DNA of 64,000 nucleotides. It comes from JBCAXA01 sp038749025 (GTDB lineage: Bacteria; Pseudomonadota; Gammaproteobacteria; Steroidobacterales; Woeseiaceae). Location of the stretch: the NCBI GenBank assembly GCA_038749025.1, contig JBCDIL010000001.1, positions 1 to 64,000 on the forward strand. The letters run 5' to 3'. Below the pieces are notes generated by a model. The model ran no database searches, was not told the DNA's origin, and saw nothing but the letters and a program-made list of their open reading frames with translations. A program made the position numbers and the translations under genes. This document shows, one piece after another, positions 57,214 to 64,000 of the stretch. Every line of letters begins with the position of its first letter. Positions within the stretch are counted from its first letter, which is position 1.

Positions 57214-57583
57214 AGCCGAACCGTTCATACGCGACGGTCGCCCAGACAATCGCGACCAGCGTGAGGCTGACCATGACCGCGGCCGAGCCTAAGTCTTTGG
57301 CGCGACCGGACAACTCATGTAGCTCGTCACCATGACGGTCGATCGCCGCCTCAACGGCGGAGTTCAGCAGTTCCACGACGAGAACCAGCAGACAGCACCC
57401 GATCAACAGCGCGACCTCCAACGGCGTACGTCCGAGCCAGACAGCAAACGGCGTTAGTAGCAGCGTAAGTGTCAGCTCTTGGCGAAACGCAGACTCATAA
57501 CGCCAGGCGTCGACGAGCCCTTGAGCGGAGTAACGGGCGGCACGGACGACACGCAACAAACCGGTGTTGTCGGGTTTTCCCAT
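57212..57583 (-). CDS. dgkA: Diacylglycerol kinase DgkA
   Basis: A 123-aa inner-membrane enzyme phosphorylating diacylglycerol to phosphatidate. Three helices and the family core GCCLLVLVVELLNSAVEAAIDRHGDE with catalytic glutamate; KDLGSAAVMVSL follows. Length typical. ATG 57583; same strand as the LpxH-like gene 42 bp upstream. Confidence 0.95.
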   Translation of the reverse strand: MGKPDNTGLLRVVRAARYSAQGLVDAWRYESAFRQELTLTLLLTPFAVWLGRTPLEVALLIGCCLLVLVVELLNSAVEAAIDRHGDELHELSGRAKDLGSAAVMVSLTLVAIVWATVAYERFG

Positions 57584-57625
57584 AAGAGGTGCCTGCGCCG
57601 ATAACGGCGCGCAGGAGAGTAGCTA

Positions 57626-58432
57626 TTAGGCTGCGAGTGCGCCGCTGTCCGTTGGGGTCGCTGCGAGCCGCTCGCGGGTCACCGCATCCCAATGCAGGAG
57701 CGTCAACTCGCCGTTGGCGGCCTCGGTGACCGCACTGCGGTGCTCGACCCAATCACCGTCGTTCACGTAGCGGATCCCGTTGATATCGCGAATCTCTGGC
57801 TTATGAATATGGCCACAGATAATGCCGTCGAAGCCCCGTTGGCGCGCGTACGTGGCGGCGAAGGCCTCGAATTTTGCGATGTAGCGCTGAGCGGAAGCGA
57901 TGCTTTGCTTAAGACGCGTACTGATCGGTGCGTAGTCGTGCCCAAAGCGCGAGCGCAGCTTGTTGATCTGCACGTCGATCTCGAGCAGCAAGTGGTAAGC
58001 CGCCGCACCGAACACTTCTAAGTTGTTGTGTTTACGAACGTGCTGATCCAACACATCACCGTGCGTCACGAGAAAGCGAGACCCATCAGCCGTTACGTGC
58101 GTGTCTTCCATTTTGATTTGCACGCCTTTCAGCGTGCTACCCACCAGCGCGCGAATTTCGCGATCGTGGTTACCCGGTATGTAGATGACATCGGTACCGC
58201 TGGTGGCGAGCTGCAGCAGACGGTTGATGACGTTGTGGTGCTCAGGCGTGAAGCTCGAGCGGCCTTTCATTTGCTCGATGTCGATGATGTCGCCGACCAA
58301 GTAAAGCCGATCGGTAACGACCGTGTTGAGTAAATCGAGTAGGTCGGCCGCTCGGGAAGCCGAGGTACCGAGGTGGACATCCGAGACGAATACAGTGCGG
58401 CAAGTTAGCGTCACGAACACATCCCCATTCAA
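57626..58432 (-). CDS. LpxH-like metallophosphoesterase
   Basis: A 268-aa cytoplasmic phosphoesterase of the UDP-2,3-diacylglucosamine diphosphatase family. Metal-binding motifs: SDVHLG, GDIIDIEQ, IPGNHDREI, THGDVLDQH, CGHIHKPE. It would cleave UDP-diacylglucosamine in lipid A synthesis or a related lipid substrate; a housekeeping LpxH may exist elsewhere. The start is uncertain: TTG 58432, or GTG 58420/58414 after GGGG. Confidence 0.88.
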   Translation of the reverse strand: MNGDVFVTLTCRTVFVSDVHLGTSASRAADLLDLLNTVVTDRLYLVGDIIDIEQMKGRSSFTPEHHNVINRLLQLATSGTDVIYIPGNHDREIRALVGSTLKGVQIKMEDTHVTADGSRFLVTHGDVLDQHVRKHNNLEVFGAAAYHLLLEIDVQINKLRSRFGHDYAPISTRLKQSIASAQRYIAKFEAFAATYARQRGFDGIICGHIHKPEIRDINGIRYVNDGDWVEHRSAVTEAANGELTLLHWDAVTRERLAATPTDSGALAA

Positions 58433-58540
58433 GAAAGATATTGTAGGACGCTGAAAGTGTGACGATCTTTCGTGACGCGACTGTTGAAGCGCTGTGACAG
58501 TTTTGTTGCACCGCGACGAATCGCGGACCGATTCAGGCGA

Positions 58541-59032
58541 CTAGGCAGCGATCTTTTGACCTATTTTGGCTTGCAAAGCCCGAGCGAACGGCAATGGAAT
58601 GCGTGCCGGTAACCGGTGATGCACCTTGCGGACCGATAGGAACAGCCAGCGATGCTCCATCAAGTTAAAGCTCGCGGCAAGGTCCCAAACGGGCGGCAAA
58701 ATGTAAACGACATTCTTGCCGACGCGTCGTAGCTCGCGGTCAAAACGATCTGGGTACTCGACGTGCTCCGCTGTATGCGAACAAAGAACCGTCTCGAACT
58801 GGCCGTCCTCGAACGGCAAATCGTAAATCGATTCGACCTGCACGTAATTCGATACGTCAGCGTGCTTAACGATATCGACGTTTACACCACCGCCGTCGGT
58901 CGTACCGCAGCAGATATTCAAGTCCCAGCTACGCCGACCAATAATGCCTTTCTTCAGGTAGTGGTAACTGTACCAATGCAGGAAGACGATAATGACGGTC
59001 ACCGTTGCGACCAGTGCCAAGAAATACCACAT
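58541..59032 (-). CDS. Membrane-anchored methyltransferase-like protein
   Basis: A 163-aa protein with one N-terminal helix (FLALVATVTVIIVFLHWYSY) and a class I SAM-type core: DLNICCGTTDGGGVNVDIVKHADVSNYVQVESIYDLPFEDGQFETVLCSHTAEHVEYPDRFDRELRRVGKNVVYILPP. The SAM loop is degenerate (CCGTTDGG) but the post-I and H-x-AEH-x-x-x-P motifs are kept. Could methylate a membrane lipid or quinone. Starts ATG 59032. Confidence 0.75.
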   Translation of the reverse strand: MWYFLALVATVTVIIVFLHWYSYHYLKKGIIGRRSWDLNICCGTTDGGGVNVDIVKHADVSNYVQVESIYDLPFEDGQFETVLCSHTAEHVEYPDRFDRELRRVGKNVVYILPPVWDLAASFNLMEHRWLFLSVRKVHHRLPARIPLPFARALQAKIGQKIAA

Positions 59033-59130
59033 TGGGAGGAGCTACCTTGGTGACGGCGCGGATACGTGCGCCAAACTGAAACAGAATGGTAACAAGCGAG
59101 CTATGACGGATTTGTTAAGTCTTGTTGAGG

Positions 59131-60293
59131 TCAGCTAGAGCGCGCGACAAGCTGCCGAGCAATGATGACCTTCTGTATTTCGTTCGTCCCCTCGCCGATA
59201 CAAAGGAGCGGCGCATCCCGGTAAAACCGCTCGATCTCGTATTCGGTGGAATAACTGTACCCCCCGAAGATACGCATCGCATCCGTTGCGTTACTGACCG
59301 CCGCTTCCGAGGCGAACAGCTTGGCCTGACCCGCCTCCAAATCGCAGCGTCGGCCGTCGTCATAGCGTCAGCGGCCGCGTCGACTAGCAGCCTGGCCGCG
59401 TCGGCGCGGGTCGCCATATCGGCCAACTTCAGTTGAATAGCCTGGTGGCGGGCGATTTCGCGGCCGAACGTGCGCCGCTCTTTGGCGTACGCCAGGGCGT
59501 GCTGTAACGCACCGCGAGCCATGCCGGCGCCACGAGCGGCGACATTGATCCGGCCTAATTCGAGTCCACCCGCGATTTGGACGAAACCTTGCCCTTCTGC
59601 ACCGCCGACGAGGTTAGCGGCGGGAACGCGGTAGTCATCAAAAACGAGCTCCGCGCTGTCAATCGAACGGTAGCCCAGTTTTTTGAGCTTCTTGCCGACC
59701 GTGAAACCCGGGCCTTTTTCACAGATGAACAAGCTCATTCCGGCATGGGCAGGCTCAGCATTCGGGTCGGTCTTGGTCAAGACGGCCAAACAATTGCCTT
59801 TGATGCCATTCGAGATCCAGGTCTTGGTCCCGTTAATGACGTAGTCGTCGCCGTCGCGGCGCGCCTGTGTCCGAATGGCTTTCAGATCGGTACCGGCATC
59901 CGGTTCCGTCAGACCGATGCCGCCACGCAGCTCACCCGTCGCGAACTTGGGCAGCAAGCGCGCTTTTTGTTCGTCGGTGCCGGCGCGTTGTACGCAACTC
60001 GCCATGATCAGATGCGAGTTGAAGATACCGGTCGGGGCCATCCACACCTCGCAAATCCGCGCGACGATACGGGCGTAGGTTTTCGCCGATAAGCCGAGGC
60101 CACCGTACTCCGGTGCGATCGTTGCGCCGAACAAACCGAGTTCGCGCATCTGCTCGACCAGGTCCTCCGGGTACTCGTCCGCTTGATCAAACTTGCGTGC
60201 AATGGGGCGAACTTCTTTCTCGACCCACCGGTCAATGGCATCGAGAATCTGTGCTTCGGTGTCGTGATCAATCGTTTTTGGGTCAGCAACCAT
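59131..60293 (-). pseudogene. Acyl-CoA dehydrogenase with a frameshift
   Basis: Up to about position 59370 the protein is a normal acyl-CoA dehydrogenase (EKEVRPIARKFDQADEYPEDLVEQMRELGLFG; FGGTI-like core GIGLTEPDAGTDLKAIRTQARRDGDDYVINGTKTWISNG; GRTFGREIARHQAIQLKLADMATR). Then the frame turns into nonsense, while the +1 frame continues as EAGQAKLFASEAAVSNATDAMRIFGGYSYSTEYEIERFYRDAPLLCIGEGTNEIQKVIIARQLV to the stop at 59131. One base appears missing in GACGCTATG near 59365. The break could be a true mutation or a sequencing/assembly error. ATG 60293 follows AAGGA; the enzyme would oxidise an acyl-CoA in the adjacent pathway. Confidence 0.8.
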
Positions 60294-60304
60294 GGTCGGT
60301 TCCT

Positions 60305-60817
60305 TCACTCGTTAGTTTCGGCGGCTGGCCGGCGCGGTATCAGCATCGATCGCTCAAACACACAAACGACCACTTCGTCTTGGTTTCGCCCGGTCGTTTT
60401 CACGGTAACGATACCCGCGTTCGGGCGCGACTTTGACTGGCGCATCGCGACGACTTCGGAATCGGCATACAAGGTGTCGCCGGGGAAGACCGGCGCCGGC
60501 AGACGGATGTCTGTCCAGCCGAGGTTGGCAATCGCCCGTTGGCTGACGTCCGAGACACTCATGCCGACGAGTATCGCAACGGTCAACGGACTTGCGACCA
60601 ATGGCCGGCCAAACTCCGTGTTCGCAGCATAGACCTCATCGAAATGCACCGGGTGCGTATTCATTGTTAGCAGTGTGAACCACGCGTTGTCTTGCTGCGT
60701 GATCGTGCGGCCAGGCCGGTGAACATAAGTATCACCGACGGCGAACTCTTCATAATAGCGGCCATCGCTAGCCGCATAGCGCTGCGGGCCGAGTTCAATA
60801 TCACTGCGAGCGGGCAC
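60305..60817 (-). CDS. MaoC-family enoyl-CoA hydratase
   Basis: A 170-aa hot-dog hydratase. FAVGDTYVHRPGRTITQQDNAWFTLLTMNTHPVHFDEVYAANTEFGRPLVASPLTVAILVGMSVSDVS with the catalytic N-T-x-P-x-H-x-D motif (NTHPVHFD). Mesaconyl-CoA or itaconyl-CoA hydratases look alike. GTG start; it precedes the acyl-CoA dehydrogenase by 11 bp on the same strand and shares the operator region with GntR. Confidence 0.93.
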   Translation of the reverse strand: MPARSDIELGPQRYAASDGRYYEEFAVGDTYVHRPGRTITQQDNAWFTLLTMNTHPVHFDEVYAANTEFGRPLVASPLTVAILVGMSVSDVSQRAIANLGWTDIRLPAPVFPGDTLYADSEVVAMRQSKSRPNAGIVTVKTTGRNQDEVVVCVFERSMLIPRRPAAETNE

Positions 60818-60835
60818 GGGTTAGGCCTGTTGTGT

Positions 60836-60855
60836 GCATTTGTCCGTACAAATGC
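60836..60855. promoter_or_regulatory. Palindromic operator between divergent genes
   Basis: GCATTTGT (60836-60843), 4 nt (CCGT) and ACAAATGC (60848-60855): a perfect 8-bp inverted repeat in the 83-bp gap between MaoC and GntR. The TTGT-N4-ACAA form is typical of GntR/HutC-type operators, so it is the likely autoregulatory site. Confidence 0.7.
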
Positions 60856-60900
60856 TATCTTTCGTGTTCCCTGTTTGCAACGAGTGTCGGAGCCGCCGCG

Positions 60901-61677
60901 ATGGCTGTACCGCGCAGAAAACGTATCGACAAGCCGCGCTATCGGCAATTGGCCGAAGCGCTCCTCGACGAGATCCGGTCTGGGAAGCTGCCGGTCGGCG
61001 AACGCATGCCTGGCGAGCTGGAGCTGGTCGCCCAGCACGAAGTCAGCCGCCATACGGTGCGCGAGGCGCTGCGGGTGCTCGAGGAACTCGGCTTGATTGC
61101 GCGCCAGCCCGGTGTCGGCACCGTCGTGCAAGCCGACGCACCGGCACCCTCGTATGTGCAAATGGTGCGCTCGCCAGCCGAGCTGTTGCAGTACCCCGAT
61201 GACAGTCGACTAACCGTCGTTGAGTCAGTCCCGCTGACGGCGAACCGCGCACTGGCTCGGCAGTTGCGGTGTCGAGTGGGCGATGCCTGGAATCGCATTG
61301 GTGCTATCCGCCGACAGCGTGCAACAGGGCTCGCGATCGGTTGGAGCGATATTTACGTGCTGCCTGAGTTCGCTGGCATTGCGAAGCACATCGGCCGTAC
61401 ATCGCAGCCTGTCTACGAGGTCATCGCCGACACCTATGACGAACCGGTCGACAGCGTCGATATCGACATTTCCGGTGGGCTCTTAGACGACGAATTGGCC
61501 GAGCGGCTTGACGCCCAACCCGGCGAGCCGTCGCTGATTATCACGCGCCGTTACCTTGGGCGCGGCCAACGCCAGTTCGAAGTGTCGGTTTCCGTGCACC
61601 CGGCGGAACGGTTCAATTACACACTAACAATGAAACGTGGCTGGCAAAGCCAAGGCACGTGGGCGCCGGAATCATGA
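60901..61677 (+). CDS. GntR-family (HutC-type) transcription regulator
   Basis: A 258-aa regulator. N-terminal wHTH (RYRQLAEALLDEIRSGKLPVGERMPGELELVAQHEVSRHTVREALRVLEELGLIARQPGVGTVV) and a UTRA effector domain (ALARQLRCRVGDAWNRIGAIRRQRATGLAIGWSDIYVLPEF; EPSLIITRRYLGRGQRQFEVSVSVHPAERFNYTL). ATG 60901 begins the HTH; the longer frame is a shadow. It overlaps the next gene by 4 bp and would control the divergent MaoC/ACAD operon and its own. Confidence 0.93.
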   Translation: MAVPRRKRIDKPRYRQLAEALLDEIRSGKLPVGERMPGELELVAQHEVSRHTVREALRVLEELGLIARQPGVGTVVQADAPAPSYVQMVRSPAELLQYPDDSRLTVVESVPLTANRALARQLRCRVGDAWNRIGAIRRQRATGLAIGWSDIYVLPEFAGIAKHIGRTSQPVYEVIADTYDEPVDSVDIDISGGLLDDELAERLDAQPGEPSLIITRRYLGRGQRQFEVSVSVHPAERFNYTLTMKRGWQSQGTWAPES

Positions 61678-62582
61678 ATGCACGGCGCGAGTTCTCCGGC
61701 CTGCGCAGCTTCTTGTTCACGCCAGGCAACCACCCCCGTAAAGTCGCGAGAGTTTTTGCGGCAGGCGCGGACGCCGTCATTCTCGACTTGGAAGATGCCG
61801 TGGCGAACGCCGAGAAACCGGCAACCCGTGCCACGGTCGTCGCGGCGCTGGCGAACAAAGGCCAGTGCCGAGGTTACATCCGGGTCAACGGCACCGATAC
61901 CGAATGGTGGCAAGACGATATCGCGAGCGTTGTTAACCCGAATCTCGATGGCATTGTCTTGCCGAAAGTCGAAACAGCCGCTGCGTTATTGGCCGTCGAT
62001 CAAGCCATCGCCCACGCCGAGAGCCAGCAAGGGATCGAACCGGGCAGCATCGACCTGATGCCGATTGTCGAGACGGCCGCCGGTGTCGAGCATGTCGCGG
62101 ATTTCGCCGGGGCGACGGAGCGCGTCCATCGCCTCGCGTTCGGCGGTGGCGACTACACGCTCGATTTAGACTTCATTTGGTCGGCCGACGAAGCGGCGCT
62201 CGGCTACGCCCGCGCGAAGCTCGCGCACGGATCGCGGGTCGCTGGGCTGGAGCCGCCGATCGATACCGTCGTTTTGCAGATCCGCGACAACGACCGGTTT
62301 AGCGCATCGGCCGAGCGTGGTCGCACGTTTGGCTTCGCAGGCAAACTCTGTATCCATCCGCAACAAGTGCCGCTTTGCCACGCCGTGTTCACGCCGTCGG
62401 ATAGCGAGATCGATCATGCGCGGCGCGTCGTCGCCGCGTTTGAGGAAGCGGAAGCGGCAGGCTCGGCATCGATACAACTCGATGGCTATTTCATCGACTA
62501 CCCGATCGTTTACAAAGCGCAACGTGTACTGGCTTTCGCCGAGCGCGTTGCTGAATCTCGCTCTTTTCAGGAGGAACGCTGA
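61674..62582 (+). CDS. CitE-like HpcH/HpaI-type CoA-ester lyase
   Basis: A 302-aa TIM-barrel lyase of the citrate-lyase-beta/malyl-CoA-lyase group. RSFLFTPGNHPRKVARVFAAGADAVILDLEDAVANAEKP, IRVNGTDTEWWQDDI, DGIVLPKVETAAAL, LMPIVETAAGVEHV, LAFGGGDYTLDLDFIW, GFAGKLCIHPQQVP. It would cleave a branched acyl-CoA (malyl-, citramalyl- or similar). ATG overlaps the GntR stop by 4 bp. Fits downstream of MaoC hydratase in a dicarboxylate degradation path. Confidence 0.92.
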   Translation: MNARREFSGLRSFLFTPGNHPRKVARVFAAGADAVILDLEDAVANAEKPATRATVVAALANKGQCRGYIRVNGTDTEWWQDDIASVVNPNLDGIVLPKVETAAALLAVDQAIAHAESQQGIEPGSIDLMPIVETAAGVEHVADFAGATERVHRLAFGGGDYTLDLDFIWSADEAALGYARAKLAHGSRVAGLEPPIDTVVLQIRDNDRFSASAERGRTFGFAGKLCIHPQQVPLCHAVFTPSDSEIDHARRVVAAFEEAEAAGSASIQLDGYFIDYPIVYKAQRVLAFAERVAESRSFQEER

Positions 62583-64000
62583 TGAGCGCTGCAGTTGAAA
62601 CGCTAGATAGCGGCCGAGGCCGCCACCCGTTGGCATTGCAATTCGCCGAGTTCGCGGCGTCGTTCTCGCTCGACCAAGTGCCGAGTGACGTTGTGGAATA
62701 TGCGAAACTGTGCATCGCCGATACGATCGGCATCGGCTTTGCTTCGCATCGGTACGATTTCGCGAGCGCCTCGCTACGAGGAATCAGCGCCCTAGCCAGT
62801 GACGGAGACTACCCGGTCGTTGGCACCACCCTGCGCTTACCGGTTCGCGATGCTGCGATGGCCAACGGTCTTCTGATGCACGGTCTCGATTATGACGATA
62901 CCCACACGGGCGCCGTCATCCACTGCTCCACCAGCGCCGTGCCGCTGGTATTAGCGGAGGGTCAACGCCGCGGTGTCACCGGTGCACAGGCACTGGCGGC
63001 ATACCTGCTCGCCATTGAAACCGATGCCCGAATCGGGATGGTTGCCGAAGGCATGCTACAAAAAATCGGTTTCCACCCAACGGGCCTCGTTGGCATCTTT
63101 GGCTGCTCCGTCGCCGCCGGGTTGCTGGGCGGTCTACCCCCCCAACAGATGGCGATGGCGCAAGGCGTCGCGCTCAGTATGGCGAGTGGCAGCCTTGAGT
63201 TCTTGGAGGACGGCTCCTGGACCAAGCGTTTACACCCGGGCTGGGCAGCGGCCAGCGCGATTCAAGCAACGTCGATGGCGGAGCATGATTTTAAAGCGCC
63301 CCTCAATGCTTACGAGGGACGCTACGGCTTGTACAGCTTGTACCTGCGTGCCGATGCCGTCGACACACGCGAGACGGCTGCAACATTGGGTAGCGAATGG
63401 GAAATGAACCGAGTCGCGATTAAGCCCTACCCGATCTGCCACTTTAACCACGCATCGGTGGACTCGATGTTGGCACTGGTACGCGATCACGGACTCACTC
63501 CCGACGATATTGAGAGCGCAACCGTGTTGTTACACGACAAACAACACGATGTCGTTTGCCGTCCGGAAGCCGCTAAGCGCCGTCCGCAAAACGATTACGA
63601 TGCGAAATTCAGTGTGCATTTCGCGGTCGCCGCGGCGGCCGTGCGCCATCGATTCACACTGGAAGAGTTAGCCGACGATGCCTTAAATGACCCCGCCATT
63701 CTTGCGCTTGCCGACCGCATCACGTTCCAACACGACGACGACTCGCGCTACCCCGAGTATTACTCGGGTGGCATCGTCGTTACGACGCGCGATGGCCGGA
63801 CACTGGGACACCGAGAGCCTATCAATCGCGGCGCCGACTCGCGGCGACTGTCGGCGACCGATGTGCGTGAGAAGTTTATGGCCAATACGGTTGGCCACCT
63901 CAGCGCTGCTGCGGCTACGCGATTATGGGATGCGATCCAATCGCTCGATACCGCAGCCAACCTGGATACCGTGACCGCAAGTCTGTGCGCTGAGGTGTAA
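62582..64000 (+). CDS. MmgE/PrpD-family protein
   Basis: A 472-aa cytoplasmic enzyme; stop ends exactly at the window edge. MmgE/PrpD members dehydrate 2-methylcitrate or decarboxylate cis-aconitate. Landmarks: LQFAEFAASFSLDQVPSDVVEYAKLCIADTIGIGFAS, GLLMHGLDYDDTHTGAVIHCSTSAVPLVLAEG, LAAYLLAIETDARIG, GFHPTGLVGIFGCSVAAGLLGG, AYEGRYGLYSLYL, KPYPICHFNHASVDSML. ATG overlaps the CitE stop (TGATG). In this cluster it may form or transform a C5/C6 dicarboxylate feeding the CoA enzymes. Confidence 0.93.
   Translation: MSAAVETLDSGRGRHPLALQFAEFAASFSLDQVPSDVVEYAKLCIADTIGIGFASHRYDFASASLRGISALASDGDYPVVGTTLRLPVRDAAMANGLLMHGLDYDDTHTGAVIHCSTSAVPLVLAEGQRRGVTGAQALAAYLLAIETDARIGMVAEGMLQKIGFHPTGLVGIFGCSVAAGLLGGLPPQQMAMAQGVALSMASGSLEFLEDGSWTKRLHPGWAAASAIQATSMAEHDFKAPLNAYEGRYGLYSLYLRADAVDTRETAATLGSEWEMNRVAIKPYPICHFNHASVDSMLALVRDHGLTPDDIESATVLLHDKQHDVVCRPEAAKRRPQNDYDAKFSVHFAVAAAAVRHRFTLEELADDALNDPAILALADRITFQHDDDSRYPEYYSGGIVVTTRDGRTLGHREPINRGADSRRLSATDVREKFMANTVGHLSAAAATRLWDAIQSLDTAANLDTVTASLCAEV

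Noticed and set aside
1..64000. CRISPR array or rRNA operon
   Set aside because: No regularly spaced repeats and no rRNA core motifs were seen anywhere in the window.

Overview
This window is bacterial and most likely from a marine-type gammaproteobacterium. The evidence is an outer-membrane TonB-dependent receptor, several lipobox lipoproteins, an Fe-S photolyase next to DUF2256, FolD, NhaA, DgkA, and a rRNA-type boxA of gammaproteobacterial form. Genes are tightly packed, with many 4-bp ATGA overlaps and frequent GTG/TTG starts. No insertion sequence, CRISPR array or rRNA gene was seen.

Left part (1-6980). An OPT-family transporter runs off the left edge and seems to start at CTG. A GNAT acetyltransferase, a SnoaL-like exported protein and an XRE-type regulator follow. 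Then comes the most unusual element: a one-strand tRNA array (3109-6335) with 23 recognisable tRNA genes, all with encoded CCA, plus one tRNA whose anticodon arm is interrupted. It has a sigma70-type promoter with paired upstream repeats, a short near-leaderless ORF, an intrinsic terminator, a boxA antitermination site, and a 17-bp perfect inverted repeat bracketing the whole array (3010-3026 and 6340-6356). The leader therefore looks like that of a rRNA operon. Many of the tRNAs are odd: leucine tRNAs with short variable loops, non-U33 anticodon loops, T-loop changes and an initiator tRNA with a shortened D arm. Two tRNA-free spacers are dense in long hairpins, and a 75-aa ORF sits inside. 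A stand-alone HNH nuclease and a terminator close the unit. I consider this array the best candidate for an undescribed system.

Middle part. At 7.0-11.4 kb lie small, mostly exported proteins of unknown role on the minus strand, one of them a type IV pilin globular domain on a Sec signal. Next are a class A beta-lactamase, an alpha/beta hydrolase, two VOC proteins, and a c-di-GMP-I riboswitch before an FAD oxidase, with a readable three-way expression platform. Then follow a TonB receptor, a DUF1223 protein, a TPR/TonB-C pair, folD, a NarL-type two-component system, an esterase with DUF2835, an M13 peptidase with a cyclophilin, a DUF4212/sodium symporter pair, an OmpR-type two-component system and a PQQ-type sugar dehydrogenase. 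A further run holds an NSS transporter, a lipocalin/DUF6134/DUF2878 operon and a second OmpR-type system; a 14-bp hairpin covers the likely ribosome binding site of the transporter.

Right part. Here are an AGE-family epimerase, acylphosphatase, racemase, LysR regulator, nhaA, a light-repair operon (Fe-S photolyase, photolyase, DUF2256), an SLC13/RCK permease, a choice-of-anchor protein, dgkA, an LpxH-like phosphoesterase and a membrane-anchored methyltransferase-like protein. The window ends in a divergent CoA-linked acid catabolic cluster: MaoC hydratase and a frameshifted acyl-CoA dehydrogenase on one side, GntR, CitE-like lyase and MmgE/PrpD on the other, with a palindromic operator between them.

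All assignments come from reading sequence and remembered family patterns; no database search or RNA folding was run. Hand-counted positions of short sites may be off by a base or so.
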